Of a stretch of 64,000 nt of DNA, positions 1-8,546 are shown piece by piece. Below the pieces are notes generated by a model. The model worked only from the letters and a program-made list of their open reading frames with translations. It did not search any database and was not told where the DNA came from. How positions within the stretch are numbered: position 1 is the first letter of the stretch; each line of letters opens with the position of its first letter. Position numbers and translations under genes: made by a program. The stretch comes from Zobellia amurskyensis (GTDB lineage Bacteria > Bacteroidota > Bacteroidia > Flavobacteriales > Flavobacteriaceae): contig NZ_RCNR01000011.1 in NCBI RefSeq assembly GCF_009725985.1, positions 62,001 through 126,000 on the forward strand. Reading direction: 5' to 3'.

Positions 1-290
1 TTCAAAAATATAGCTTGCGCCGGTAAGGCTTTTACCTCATCTATACGACCTGCACCCAAATATTGCGAAATAATTGCGGATATAGCGCTGCGGGTCTGAC
101 CCAAAATCCATATTAGCATAGAAAGAAAGGAACCTACAATACCAGCTGCAGCAAGCGATTCTAAACCGTCTACAGGAATATTCCCCACTATGGCGGTATC
201 CGTAATGGACAATAAGGGTTCTGCAATGCCCGCAACCGTTGCAGGTATCGCTAATTTATTAATGGACTTAAAATTGATTTCGGCCTTCAA
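1..290 (-). CDS. MATE family multidrug/Na+ antiporter, N-terminal part (runs off the window)
   Basis: The first ~95 residues of a multi-drug and toxin extrusion (MATE, DinF-like) transporter are encoded on the minus strand and continue beyond base 1. The translation shows the typical N-terminal core of the family: a helix with LAIPATVAGI, the LLSITDTAIVGN segment and the motif around LGQTRSAISAIISQYLGAG. MATE proteins export cationic compounds across the inner membrane in exchange for Na+ or H+. An in-frame stop lies upstream at about 308-310, and the only plausible start in between is a TTG at 290-288, ten bases after the stop of the upstream acetyltransferase gene, with which it probably forms an operon. 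Family assignment is fairly sure; the start is inferred and the substrate unknown. Confidence 0.8.
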   Translation of the reverse strand, partial: MKAEINFKSINKLAIPATVAGIAEPLLSITDTAIVGNIPVDGLESLAAAGIVGSFLSMLIWILGQTRSAISAIISQYLGAGRIDEVKALPAQAIFL

Positions 291-300
291 GAGGGCGAAA

Positions 301-801
301 TTACAATACTAATTCATAACAATGAAAGGGATGCTCACTCTGTTTTGGAAAGAAAATATCGCCCAGACGTTCAAATCCTCTGGCCTCATAAAACCGCTGA
401 TTTCGTTTATTTTGACTGAAGGTATCTAGCCGTACCGAAACAAATGCATTTTCTTGTGCATAATTCTCTGCAAAAGCCATCATTTTTTGTGCCATGCCCT
501 TGCCCTGAAAATCTGGGTGTACAGAGACTCTATGGATGTAGATATTTTTATCCGATGGTGTCAACCACTCAATAGGCACATATTCCTCATCCATTAAAGT
601 AGAGAGCACAATTGTACCAATAATTTGGCCGTCCTCTTCTAAAACATATAGCTCCCCTCGTTCAATATCAGATTCAAAAGCCTGTTGAGAAGGGTAGTTT
701 TCGTTCCACTGGTAAATGCCATTTTTAATCATTGTAGCCGCACAAGCTCTAGTAATATTGAGAATTTGAGGTATTTCAGATAACTTTGCAGGCCTTACCA
801 T
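301..801 (-). CDS. GNAT family N-acetyltransferase
   Basis: A 166-residue single-domain GCN5-related N-acetyltransferase, the normal length for the family. The acetyl-CoA binding motif A is visible as VSVHPDFQGKGMAQKMM (about residues 92-108), followed by the C-terminal NQRFYEARGFERLG segment typical of GNAT motif B. It would transfer an acetyl group from acetyl-CoA to an amine on a small molecule or protein; the substrate cannot be read from the sequence. The ATG at 801 is well placed and the gene is followed directly by the MATE transporter gene on the same strand, so the two may be co-transcribed, which would fit a detoxification or stress role but does not prove one. Confidence 0.85.
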   Translation of the reverse strand: MVRPAKLSEIPQILNITRACAATMIKNGIYQWNENYPSQQAFESDIERGELYVLEEDGQIIGTIVLSTLMDEEYVPIEWLTPSDKNIYIHRVSVHPDFQGKGMAQKMMAFAENYAQENAFVSVRLDTFSQNKRNQRFYEARGFERLGDIFFPKQSEHPFHCYELVL

Positions 802-852
802 TCTTAAAATCTTATTTTAATTGTAAATTTAAACGATAAATTCGAAAAACAT

Positions 853-1653
853 ATGAAACATATACTAGTACCTATTGGTATTTCTCCCGACGCACACCAA
901 ACCTTGCAATATGCTGTTGACTTTGCTGAGCAATTTGCTTCTCAGGTTTATGTAATGGAAGTTTTCAATGTTTCTGTGGGAGCTGGTAAAAGTTTAGTCA
1001 ACGTCCCTCAAAAACTAGCCGAGAGTGGAATAGAACGGCTAAAAGAAGTAATTGATAAAATTGACTCCAAAGGTGTTGAAATTAAAATTGCCACTTACAA
1101 TGGAGATATAGTAGACGGTTTAAAGGATATTGACAAAGAGTTAGGCATAGACCTTATTATTTTGGCACCAAGAAGTAATGACGTTACAGAAGAGTTGTAC
1201 TTAGGCAATACTTCAGGAAAAATCATTAAGCAGACAGACATACCTACCTTAATAGTGCCTAAAGGCAGCGTTATGACTACTCCAAAAACAATTTTAACTG
1301 CCTTTAAATCCGGTATTCTAAAAAGAAACCGCATTCTTACTCCGTTAATTGAGATCAAGAAAAAATTTGGGTCTACCGTAAACCTTCTATTGGTAAAAAC
1401 ACCAGGTTATACAGATTCGGACCTGAGAATAAATACGGCTCTTATGGACATTAGTTCTCAAGTAACCATGACCGAAGCCCCTACCACCTATTTGGGTGTT
1501 TTAGAGCGTTTTGAGGCACAACACCCAGATTTATTATGTGTTTTTAGACATAAAAGAGGGTTTTTCAAAAAGCTTTGGGAAAAGAACACCATACTTAAAT
1601 CCGAGTTCTCGTCACGTATTCCGGTACTTGTACTGAGTGTGAAAAAGGATTAA
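853..1653 (+). CDS. Universal stress protein, two tandem Usp domains
   Basis: A 266-residue cytoplasmic protein starting MKHILVPIGISPDAH, the classic beta-1/nucleotide-binding start of UspA domains. The first Usp domain covers about residues 1-140 and ends with the motif around LGNTSGKIIKQTDIPTLIVPKG, matching the ATP-binding G-x2-G-x9-(S/T) pattern loosely. The second domain (about 145-266) is more divergent and ends in RIPVLVLSVKKD. Double-domain Usp proteins are common in Flavobacteriia and bind ATP or AMP under stress. It is divergent from the acetyltransferase gene, with about 50 bp between them, and precedes tRNA-Ala. No substrate or partner is evident. Confidence 0.9.
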   Translation: MKHILVPIGISPDAHQTLQYAVDFAEQFASQVYVMEVFNVSVGAGKSLVNVPQKLAESGIERLKEVIDKIDSKGVEIKIATYNGDIVDGLKDIDKELGIDLIILAPRSNDVTEELYLGNTSGKIIKQTDIPTLIVPKGSVMTTPKTILTAFKSGILKRNRILTPLIEIKKKFGSTVNLLLVKTPGYTDSDLRINTALMDISSQVTMTEAPTTYLGVLERFEAQHPDLLCVFRHKRGFFKKLWEKNTILKSEFSSRIPVLVLSVKKD

Positions 1654-1727
1654 TCAGGTTGTAATAATTACTTGGCTAACTATTTTGATACTTAGCAGAA
1701 AAGTATTTCCTTTACGCCAGCCTAAAA

Positions 1728-1804
<77 letters not shown>

Positions 1805-1816
1805 AAGTTTTATAGG

Positions 1817-1849
1817 GCTTCAAGAGTTTTTGACTTTTGAAGCTTTTTT
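1817..1849 (+). terminator. Rho-independent terminator after tRNA-Ala
   Basis: The 10-bp stem 1817-1826 / 1834-1843 (one G-U pair, 7-nt loop) is followed by six T residues (1844-1849), directly after the tRNA gene. Confidence 0.8.
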
Positions 1850-1850
1850 C

Positions 1851-1872
1851 ATTTGCACGCAATTTGCACGCA
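1851..1872 (+). repeat. Perfect 11-bp tandem duplication (ATTTGCACGCA x2)
   Basis: ATTTGCACGCA occurs twice back to back, directly after the tRNA-Ala terminator. Short direct repeats next to a tRNA 3' end can be integrase arm-type sites or an integration scar; that reading is inference. No integrase gene is present in the window. Confidence 0.6.
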
Positions 1873-2147
1873 AAACTGGTTTTAGATTAATTCTGGTATT
1901 ATTTGATACAAATTGGTTCATTTTGGTACTTCTCCAACCTTTAAAGAAGGTTTTTTCGTAAAATTTCTCAAATTTGGTGTTTCAATCTTCAATTTTAGAT
2001 TAAGGAATCTAAGTCCCATAAAAGGTTCATTAACGAGAATACTTAAAGAGACCAAGAAAAGGACAACCTGTGAATAAGAATTGTGAATTTAAATGCTTGT
2101 CCTAAAAATCGGCCATTTATGGGACTTGATTTCTTTAGAGATATGCA

Positions 2148-2303
2148 ATGAAAAGTTGCATTTACCCCAAAATAATCAGGGAAAATGGGTATCAATCGGT
2201 GGATTTACTAAGTCATGCAGACTTTTATCTTCGTTTTGGATACCTACCAGCTTATCAATTAAGAATCCAGGTTCCTTTTGAAATTCCGCCAGAAAACTGT
2301 TGA
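2148..2303 (+). pseudogene. Remnant of a YhbS-like GNAT acetyltransferase (C-terminal fragment)
   Basis: A 51-codon open stretch reads like the C-terminal third of a YhbS-type GNAT protein: the HADFYLRFGYLPAY segment followed by VPFEIPPEN resembles the family's conserved Y-Y-x-R-F-G-F and P-F-E-V-P-x-E stretches. The motif A part that binds acetyl-CoA is missing and no start-proximal half is seen upstream, so this is a fragment. A 62-codon frame at 2093-2281 overlaps it in another frame and is not a gene. The rest of 1873-2535 shows no coding sequence that I can support. The fragment fits a decayed, recombination-prone stretch behind the tRNA gene. Confidence 0.5.
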
Positions 2304-2535
2304 ACGAAGTCCAAGTTTACTTGGATATTTATAATTGACCTACAATGACATTTTTGACATTAAACAGCAGTCAAATACTACAATTCATACAGCAATTTCT
2401 GCAATAGACACAATTTTGCTCATTATAATCGAATGATTGTTGTAATATAAGTATGGCGATAAAATCCATTATCCAAATTTCATTCATGAATACCTTGTTA
2501 CCAAATTGTAGTTAATTATTTTAATAACAAAGCTA

Positions 2536-5500
2536 ATGAGACCATTCCAACCATTTCACCTTAATACTTGTTGTCTCAAATATCTTATTTCGAATATTCT
2601 ATTAATCAGTATATTGATTGTTAGTCTTTTATTACCTCAAAAAAGTCATGGTCAGGCATGTGTTGAACGTAAACCAATTTCAGTAGCTATAGCCATTGAT
2701 GTCTCGGGTAGCATGGTAGGTATAATGGATAATGCCCGTGATTTTGCCGTCGGACTTATTAATGGCCTTAATTCAACAGGGAATCTTAATGAAGTTGAAG
2801 TATTCCTATTCAATGGAACTGTACCTGCTTATCCACTACCGGGAGGAGAGTTTGTATGGGGAAATCCATCAAGTGCAGTGACTTGGCTTGGTGGACTCGA
2901 CGATTCTGATGCTTTTGGAGGAACAGCATTATTCGATGCTACCTATCTTGGTGCTAGCCTTGTGGTTTCAAGAAGTACATCAAATTTTAAACTTTTTGTT
3001 CTAGTAACGGACGGTGATGATAGCGGCTCGACACTAACCATAGGAGACGCAACTGCTGCCCTGAGCAGCTCAGGTCTTGTATCGCGATTGATCTTTATTG
3101 GTAACTCTTCATCGGGCGCCAATACCTTGAATTCCATGGCCAATGGGGCTGGGTCTGGAAGTATAGCTGTTAATTCAACCCCTGGGGACCTAAATAGTTT
3201 AATATCGAGCATTGTGGACGCCACTTGTATTAACCATTCACCTGTGGCAAATTTTACTATATCTGATAGTGACCTTAATCTGTGCACGGATGGGAGCAGT
3301 ATAACCTTTAATGGAAGTGGTTCGAATGATGAAGAAACATCTTCAAATTCTTTAGATTATGAATGGACGATATCACGCCCAGATGGTTCCAATCTTAATC
3401 GTACGGGGAGAATACTTACGGAGAACTTCGATGACAGTCAACTTAATTCAGGTACGGGGTGGGGAGTATCCCTAACCGTTAGAGATGCAAAAAATGTACC
3501 TAGTAGTCCTTCCTTCAGCAGTTTCTCAGTGGTTGGAGGACCTCCAGACATTACTCTTTCTGCCAACCCATCTAATCCGTTTGATGCAAACATTACCGGT
3601 AGTCTGGAAGCCACACCAACTAACGATTGTGATGGTGGAGGTGCCATGAATTTCCAATGGACAGTGCTCAATGGGCCATCAGGAGGTGTTGAACCCAATC
3701 CATTGAATACTCCTGTAATTTCAATATCTGGTCTGGAAGAGAATATTACAACTTATACAGATGGTACAGACTTCCGTACACCATGGCATTTTCAATGTAC
3801 TGCTACTGATAATGAAAATGATTCAGATACAGAGGAAATCACTCTTCGTATCTATAATATTCCACCAGATATCAATTTTATTGGCGATACTGAGCTTGAT
3901 ATTTTTTTTCCAATTCAGGTCGGAACAGATATTTTAAATGATGATGATGGCGGTGCACTAACCTTTTCTTGGGATATAGTTCAAGCGCCGAATTCATCTT
4001 CCACGAATATTGTCGATGGTTTTTCTACAGGTCCGGATTTTATTTTTTCCACTGATGATACCGATCCAGGTACTTGGCGATTAAGACTTACGGCCACGGA
4101 TAATGAAGGAGAGGAGTACGAAGACTATATTTCAGTCCTTGTTGATGGACCACCAAATGCCGAAATAACGGGCCCATTTACCCCAATAGGCACGATTTTT
4201 GGATTCCCGTTAACACTTGATGGAAATCAATCATATGATCCAGATACTCGCAATGATTTACCCAATAATGGTCATAGTACCTCCGATCCTCCTATACAGG
4301 ATATTTCCCAAGGCATTGTATCGTATTCTTGGTCTCTTATTGACGCACCCTATGATAATCCAAATCTTTTCGCTCTAGGGAGGGTTGATGAAGTTCTGGG
4401 AATCAACAGTTCAGGTCCTACTTTAACAATCCCTTTTGCAAAGCGATTGACAGCGGGATTTTATACATTTCTTTTAGAGGTTGAGGATGGTGAAGGGAAT
4501 CTTGATTCTGAAGAATTCCAAATTGAGGTAATTGAAGAAGAAAGTAGGCCACTAGGCTTTATAATTCCACCGCAACAGACACATTTCGTAGATGAATTAA
4601 CCAACGTTACGGCAAACGACATAAAAGTCTATGGTGGATTGAGTTTTGATCCAGATAATCTTCTTAGTTCACCCATTTCGGAAGGCATTGATAATTTCAC
4701 CTGGTCGTATCAATATTTACCTTCGGGGTGCCTCACACCACCTGTATTACCAAGTGGCCCCGGGGCATTTGAGGCAGTCTTATATGCTGCCGGTAGCATA
4801 GTGCCACTTGAGTGCCAAGGACTATATCAGATTACGCTTGAAGTCATTGATGATGATCCCATCCCTAAGAGCAATCAACCTTTAGCAACAGCTGTAATTT
4901 CTATTGGCAATTGTCCTACTAATTTATGTATTGATTACCCCACCACTATTGCACCTGTTCCAATTCAATTCACCGAAGATACCGATGTGAGCATTTACTT
5001 TCATTTAAACTCAGTTCTATATGAAGATCCTCTAGCCATTTTAGGAACAGTTGCTAAACTTGAGATTTTTTATGAGAGTGAAATGGCACCCTTTTATACT
5101 GCCGAAGATCCCAATTTATTGGCTACTAACTTCGGTGGACTCCTTTCATTTCAATGGAATGGTTATGGCGATTTAAATCAACGACCAGATTCGGGTAAAT
5201 ATCATGTCAAAATTACTTTGCTCGATCAATCAGTAATGTCTATGATTGGAGGTGATGATGAATTGAATGCTATATTAATTGCAGTTGCTGATCCTGCTAT
5301 AGACCCAACTACAGACGAACTTATTGCAAGAGAAAAGTTAATCGCCAGTACCGATCAACTTGATGTCAATTACTCCATTACCGGTGGAGGAATTCCTGAT
5401 GAACTGCGCTGGCGGATATTTGATGCAGGCAATGCTGAAGTGGCTTCAGGCGCTATTCCCTCTCCACCAAATTCAGGAAACTTCAGCTGGAATGGTCAAA

Positions 5501-7656
5501 ACACTGTACCAGAGGTGGTGCCAGCAGGTGATTATGAATTGGAAATCGAAACTTTTCAATTAGGATCATCTATGGGTAAAAGTGCCCGTCATCCAGTTAC
5601 TATATTCAAATGTGATCTCGACAGTGATACTAATCGAAATGGAACTATTGACGATGTGGCAGATGAAATAAACGAGGAGAACTATACCGTTGTTTCTGGT
5701 TCAATTTTCAATGTAAACTACGATCGTGATGGAAGCCGAACTCAGGGAGGAATGCCAATAAATGATGTCCTATTCATTGATAATAGTGGTACACCTACTA
5801 ATGAAGATAAAGATATTGACAATGCTGCGGACGAAGCCGATATTACACCTTTGGTGATACGAAAAATTATGAATGACATACCTCCGACAATCAATGTATA
5901 TTTAAAAGTTGCAGAGCTTGAAGACATTCAATCGATTCATATGTTTAAATCAATAGCGGCTGGTGAGACTGCTATCTGGGGGGGGTTAGGATCTAGAGTT
6001 ATAGGAGATCCGGATGAGCCTCTTGAAATTGACATTACCTCATGGGTTAATCCTACTGACCCTGCTTATGCTTGTGACCCTGTTTCAGGGGATTGTACAT
6101 TTGGCATAGAAGGCATGTTTTTTCGTAACACAGGTCTTGTAAATCTCTTTGATGGCATTATCGATTTAACCCTTGAAGTTCGTGAGGGAGCAACAGTATT
6201 GTCGAGTGATGAAATTCAACTAAAAGTGGCACCATATCTAATGCTTTCACACCTGCAAGGTTCGACTGCGGTTTGGGTAAAAGATGGAGGAGCCTTAAAT
6301 GTGGAAATGCGGGAAACAGCCAGTGCTGATCCAGGATACTTTGCACTCGAAAATAGTGGCCAATTGCAGGAAGTTACTGATGCAGTATTGGCCGGGAACC
6401 AATGGTTCCAAGACCATATGGAAGTAGGATATTATCAACGTCCTGGTGGCCCACCAAATCACATAATGTTACGTTTACCCTACGGTGCACAACCGAAATG
6501 GCCTAACTATAGTATATTAGGTCCAGGAACAGGTGACTTTCAATTGGGCGATGGGCTACCCGGGGGTGGTGCCGGAGATTTTGGTGGCAATTTAGAAATA
6601 TTACCGCCAAATGCGATAAATCCCAACGGTCGTGTGGTAATTGGAAGTACGCGAAGTGTGGAACTCTTTGATTTTCTTACTTCACAGGAATCACAAGACC
6701 CATTTACGGTAAATACTGCATGGCTGAGGGTTAGTCACGTGGATGAGATCTTCGGATTTACGAATAATCCTAATGAAATGATTGTAGCAAACCCTATAGA
6801 TTCTTACGCAATTCTGACATCCATACCTATAGCAGACCAAGGTAAATCAGTGTTCTTTGCAACGGGGAGCTCAATACCAGAATCTGGCGTAGTGACATCC
6901 GCTGCTATTGCCACTAATCGAATTAATACAGGTGTAGACCATACGGTTGGGTCAGCATGGGGATTTATCCGAATTTTTGAAGACGCTGGTAGTGGAGCTG
7001 CTGGGCAAGTAGCTCGCATTAGTATTTTGGATAATGGTCATATCCTAGTGGATAAAGTTTGGTTGGTTGGTTCACAAGTGCTTCCAATTGCAGATCCCTT
7101 AAACTATGGATTTTGGTTACACTCAACGTCGGAAGCACCTAACCAAGGTGATTGGTTTGTACCCCCAGATACCGGGGACAAATATGTATTGGTAGAAGGA
7201 ACTCGCGTCTGGAAAAATAACACACCGGCTATAATTACGGTACATGAGATATTGGCAGACAGTGAATTAGAAGATCTTAATCTTCTTGACATAGAACCTG
7301 AAATTGCTACTATCAGATCCAATATTGAAGCGGCCAATGGTGCTCCTATGAATTTTATTCAAGTACCTACCATTTATGTTGGTGATAGGATTGGATTCAG
7401 TTCGAACCGGTCTTGCGTGGCTCTTACGCCAGGTTTAGCAAACTTCCAACTTGTTAACGGAGTACCCTATTTCCCTAGACAATTTGGCCCGAAGGACGTG
7501 GCTAGTAATGATATTTTTGAAGATGCCGTAAGCGCGGTAGTGCCTGCTGCCTTGTTCACTGATGATTGGAATCTTTATCACCGTTTAGATGGTGAAGTGC
7601 ATTGCGGTACAAATGTTATTAGACTCTTTCCAGTATTTAACTGGTGGAATCCTTAA
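2536..7656 (+). CDS. Secreted vWA-PKD protein with C-terminal protein-arginine deiminase (PAD) domain
   Basis: A 1706-residue exported protein. A signal peptide covers about 1-40. A von Willebrand A domain (about 46-230) has a MIDAS motif DVSGS (D55, S57, S59). Several PKD/Ig-like repeats follow (about 234-790), then a FlgD-like beta stretch (to about 1025). The C-terminal ~680 residues resemble vertebrate PADIs. A PAD_M-like region starts near C1026 and includes the calcium-site-like NYDRD (1061-1065). The catalytic domain holds WFQDHMEVGY (D1293), HVDE (H1401, D1403) and GEVHCGTN (C1690), ending FNWWNP. These match D350, H471, D473 and C645 of human PAD4. Ca1 ligands Q349, E353 and E411 correspond to Q1292, E1296 and E1354. 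Predicted reaction: Ca2+-dependent conversion of protein arginine to citrulline. No T9SS C-terminal domain is evident, so its final location is open. It heads a cassette with the next two genes (26 and 12 bp gaps). Confidence 0.85.
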   Translation: MRPFQPFHLNTCCLKYLISNILLISILIVSLLLPQKSHGQACVERKPISVAIAIDVSGSMVGIMDNARDFAVGLINGLNSTGNLNEVEVFLFNGTVPAYPLPGGEFVWGNPSSAVTWLGGLDDSDAFGGTALFDATYLGASLVVSRSTSNFKLFVLVTDGDDSGSTLTIGDATAALSSSGLVSRLIFIGNSSSGANTLNSMANGAGSGSIAVNSTPGDLNSLISSIVDATCINHSPVANFTISDSDLNLCTDGSSITFNGSGSNDEETSSNSLDYEWTISRPDGSNLNRTGRILTENFDDSQLNSGTGWGVSLTVRDAKNVPSSPSFSSFSVVGGPPDITLSANPSNPFDANITGSLEATPTNDCDGGGAMNFQWTVLNGPSGGVEPNPLNTPVISISGLEENITTYTDGTDFRTPWHFQCTATDNENDSDTEEITLRIYNIPPDINFIGDTELDIFFPIQVGTDILNDDDGGALTFSWDIVQAPNSSSTNIVDGFSTGPDFIFSTDDTDPGTWRLRLTATDNEGEEYEDYISVLVDGPPNAEITGPFTPIGTIFGFPLTLDGNQSYDPDTRNDLPNNGHSTSDPPIQDISQGIVSYSWSLIDAPYDNPNLFALGRVDEVLGINSSGPTLTIPFAKRLTAGFYTFLLEVEDGEGNLDSEEFQIEVIEEESRPLGFIIPPQQTHFVDELTNVTANDIKVYGGLSFDPDNLLSSPISEGIDNFTWSYQYLPSGCLTPPVLPSGPGAFEAVLYAAGSIVPLECQGLYQITLEVIDDDPIPKSNQPLATAVISIGNCPTNLCIDYPTTIAPVPIQFTEDTDVSIYFHLNSVLYEDPLAILGTVAKLEIFYESEMAPFYTAEDPNLLATNFGGLLSFQWNGYGDLNQRPDSGKYHVKITLLDQSVMSMIGGDDELNAILIAVADPAIDPTTDELIAREKLIASTDQLDVNYSITGGGIPDELRWRIFDAGNAEVASGAIPSPPNSGNFSWNGQNTVPEVVPAGDYELEIETFQLGSSMGKSARHPVTIFKCDLDSDTNRNGTIDDVADEINEENYTVVSGSIFNVNYDRDGSRTQGGMPINDVLFIDNSGTPTNEDKDIDNAADEADITPLVIRKIMNDIPPTINVYLKVAELEDIQSIHMFKSIAAGETAIWGGLGSRVIGDPDEPLEIDITSWVNPTDPAYACDPVSGDCTFGIEGMFFRNTGLVNLFDGIIDLTLEVREGATVLSSDEIQLKVAPYLMLSHLQGSTAVWVKDGGALNVEMRETASADPGYFALENSGQLQEVTDAVLAGNQWFQDHMEVGYYQRPGGPPNHIMLRLPYGAQPKWPNYSILGPGTGDFQLGDGLPGGGAGDFGGNLEILPPNAINPNGRVVIGSTRSVELFDFLTSQESQDPFTVNTAWLRVSHVDEIFGFTNNPNEMIVANPIDSYAILTSIPIADQGKSVFFATGSSIPESGVVTSAAIATNRINTGVDHTVGSAWGFIRIFEDAGSGAAGQVARISILDNGHILVDKVWLVGSQVLPIADPLNYGFWLHSTSEAPNQGDWFVPPDTGDKYVLVEGTRVWKNNTPAIITVHEILADSELEDLNLLDIEPEIATIRSNIEAANGAPMNFIQVPTIYVGDRIGFSSNRSCVALTPGLANFQLVNGVPYFPRQFGPKDVASNDIFEDAVSAVVPAALFTDDWNLYHRLDGEVHCGTNVIRLFPVFNWWNP

Positions 7657-7682
7657 TTAGTTAAAATGGAATACTCTTTGTA

Positions 7683-8534
7683 ATGAAATCAATAAATAAG
7701 AATAAGATGAATTTTTTTAGTTGCTCGCTTGTAGTATTTTTTCTGATTATTGGTGCTCAAACATTTGCGCAACCGACCGAACAAGTGTTGCCAGAGCTTA
7801 AAAATAACCTTGACCAGTCCTATAGCAATTTTGATAATGTAGCTCTTCAAAATCAAACCAGTAAGAGCTACGATAGTTTAGTTCGTGCCCTCGCTATAGA
7901 GGTACCTTCAGGAGCAACCTTTCAGGAAAACACTCTTGATAATAAACTTCTGGCAATTGCTCAATACCTAAAGCGTTTCCCTGAACGCTTTCAGGAGATT
8001 AAAAATACTTACATTTTGGGTGTGGATGACTATAGATTCCGGGTTCCTTCTTCCCCTCAAGTATCTGCCGCTCATGCCTCGGAGGATTACCGTCTGGTAT
8101 GGGAGTACTATCTATTAAAGCCATATACTAACCAGGGTTCTAATTTATATAAACAGCGAATCAATGAGGCCCTCGCACGAATCAACAATCCTAAATCTCT
8201 TTTTGCTTTGCAACATGCATATGCTAAAACTAGCGGGGCACCTTCAAGATACATAGGAACACTTGTTGCACAAAAAACATTAATGATTAACACCTTGGCC
8301 AGGATGCCTTCTGAAGCGAGCTTGAGCACCATGCTAGAGGTGGTAAGCTCTGATCTTACTACTAGTAAGGATAGCATAGCGTATTGGGATGCCAATAAAT
8401 ACCTAAAAGAGGTGTTGTCTGACACACCCATTTTAAAAAAATACAACTGGAACTCCATAATCAATAGTTTTAATACCACTAGATTGAATCCTTCTGCTCG
8501 CCAACTCTATGATCAAATTAAGTCTCAAAACTAA
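7683..8534 (+). CDS. Secreted protein of unknown function in the PAD cassette
   Basis: A 283-residue protein with a clear N-terminal signal peptide (hydrophobic SCSLVVFFLIIGAQ, probable cleavage after TFAQ near residue 30) and no recognisable domain. The mature part looks largely helical, rich in Asn, Gln, Ser and Leu, with no cysteines in obvious pairs and no transmembrane segment. It starts 26 bp after the deiminase gene and ends 12 bp before the outer-membrane barrel gene, so it is almost certainly translated from the same mRNA. A role as an adaptor, inhibitor or substrate of its giant neighbours is conceivable but not supported by any motif. ATG at 7683 is chosen because the signal peptide follows at once; the ATG at 7707 (MNFFSCS) is an alternative start. 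Confidence 0.75.
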   Translation: MKSINKNKMNFFSCSLVVFFLIIGAQTFAQPTEQVLPELKNNLDQSYSNFDNVALQNQTSKSYDSLVRALAIEVPSGATFQENTLDNKLLAIAQYLKRFPERFQEIKNTYILGVDDYRFRVPSSPQVSAAHASEDYRLVWEYYLLKPYTNQGSNLYKQRINEALARINNPKSLFALQHAYAKTSGAPSRYIGTLVAQKTLMINTLARMPSEASLSTMLEVVSSDLTTSKDSIAYWDANKYLKEVLSDTPILKKYNWNSIINSFNTTRLNPSARQLYDQIKSQN

Positions 8535-8546
8535 GGCCGACCCATT

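Noticed and set aside
2093-2281. A 62-codon frame behind tRNA-Ala
   Set aside because: It overlaps a frame that reads like a GNAT acetyltransferase fragment, has no domain or convincing start region, and lies in decayed sequence.
6361-7656. Assignment of the deiminase domain to the Porphyromonas PPAD type
   Set aside because: The sequence follows the vertebrate PADI order of motifs (Q-D-x-M-E, H-V-D-E, G-E-V-H-C-G-T-N), with calcium ligands, not the agmatine-deiminase-like pattern of PPAD.
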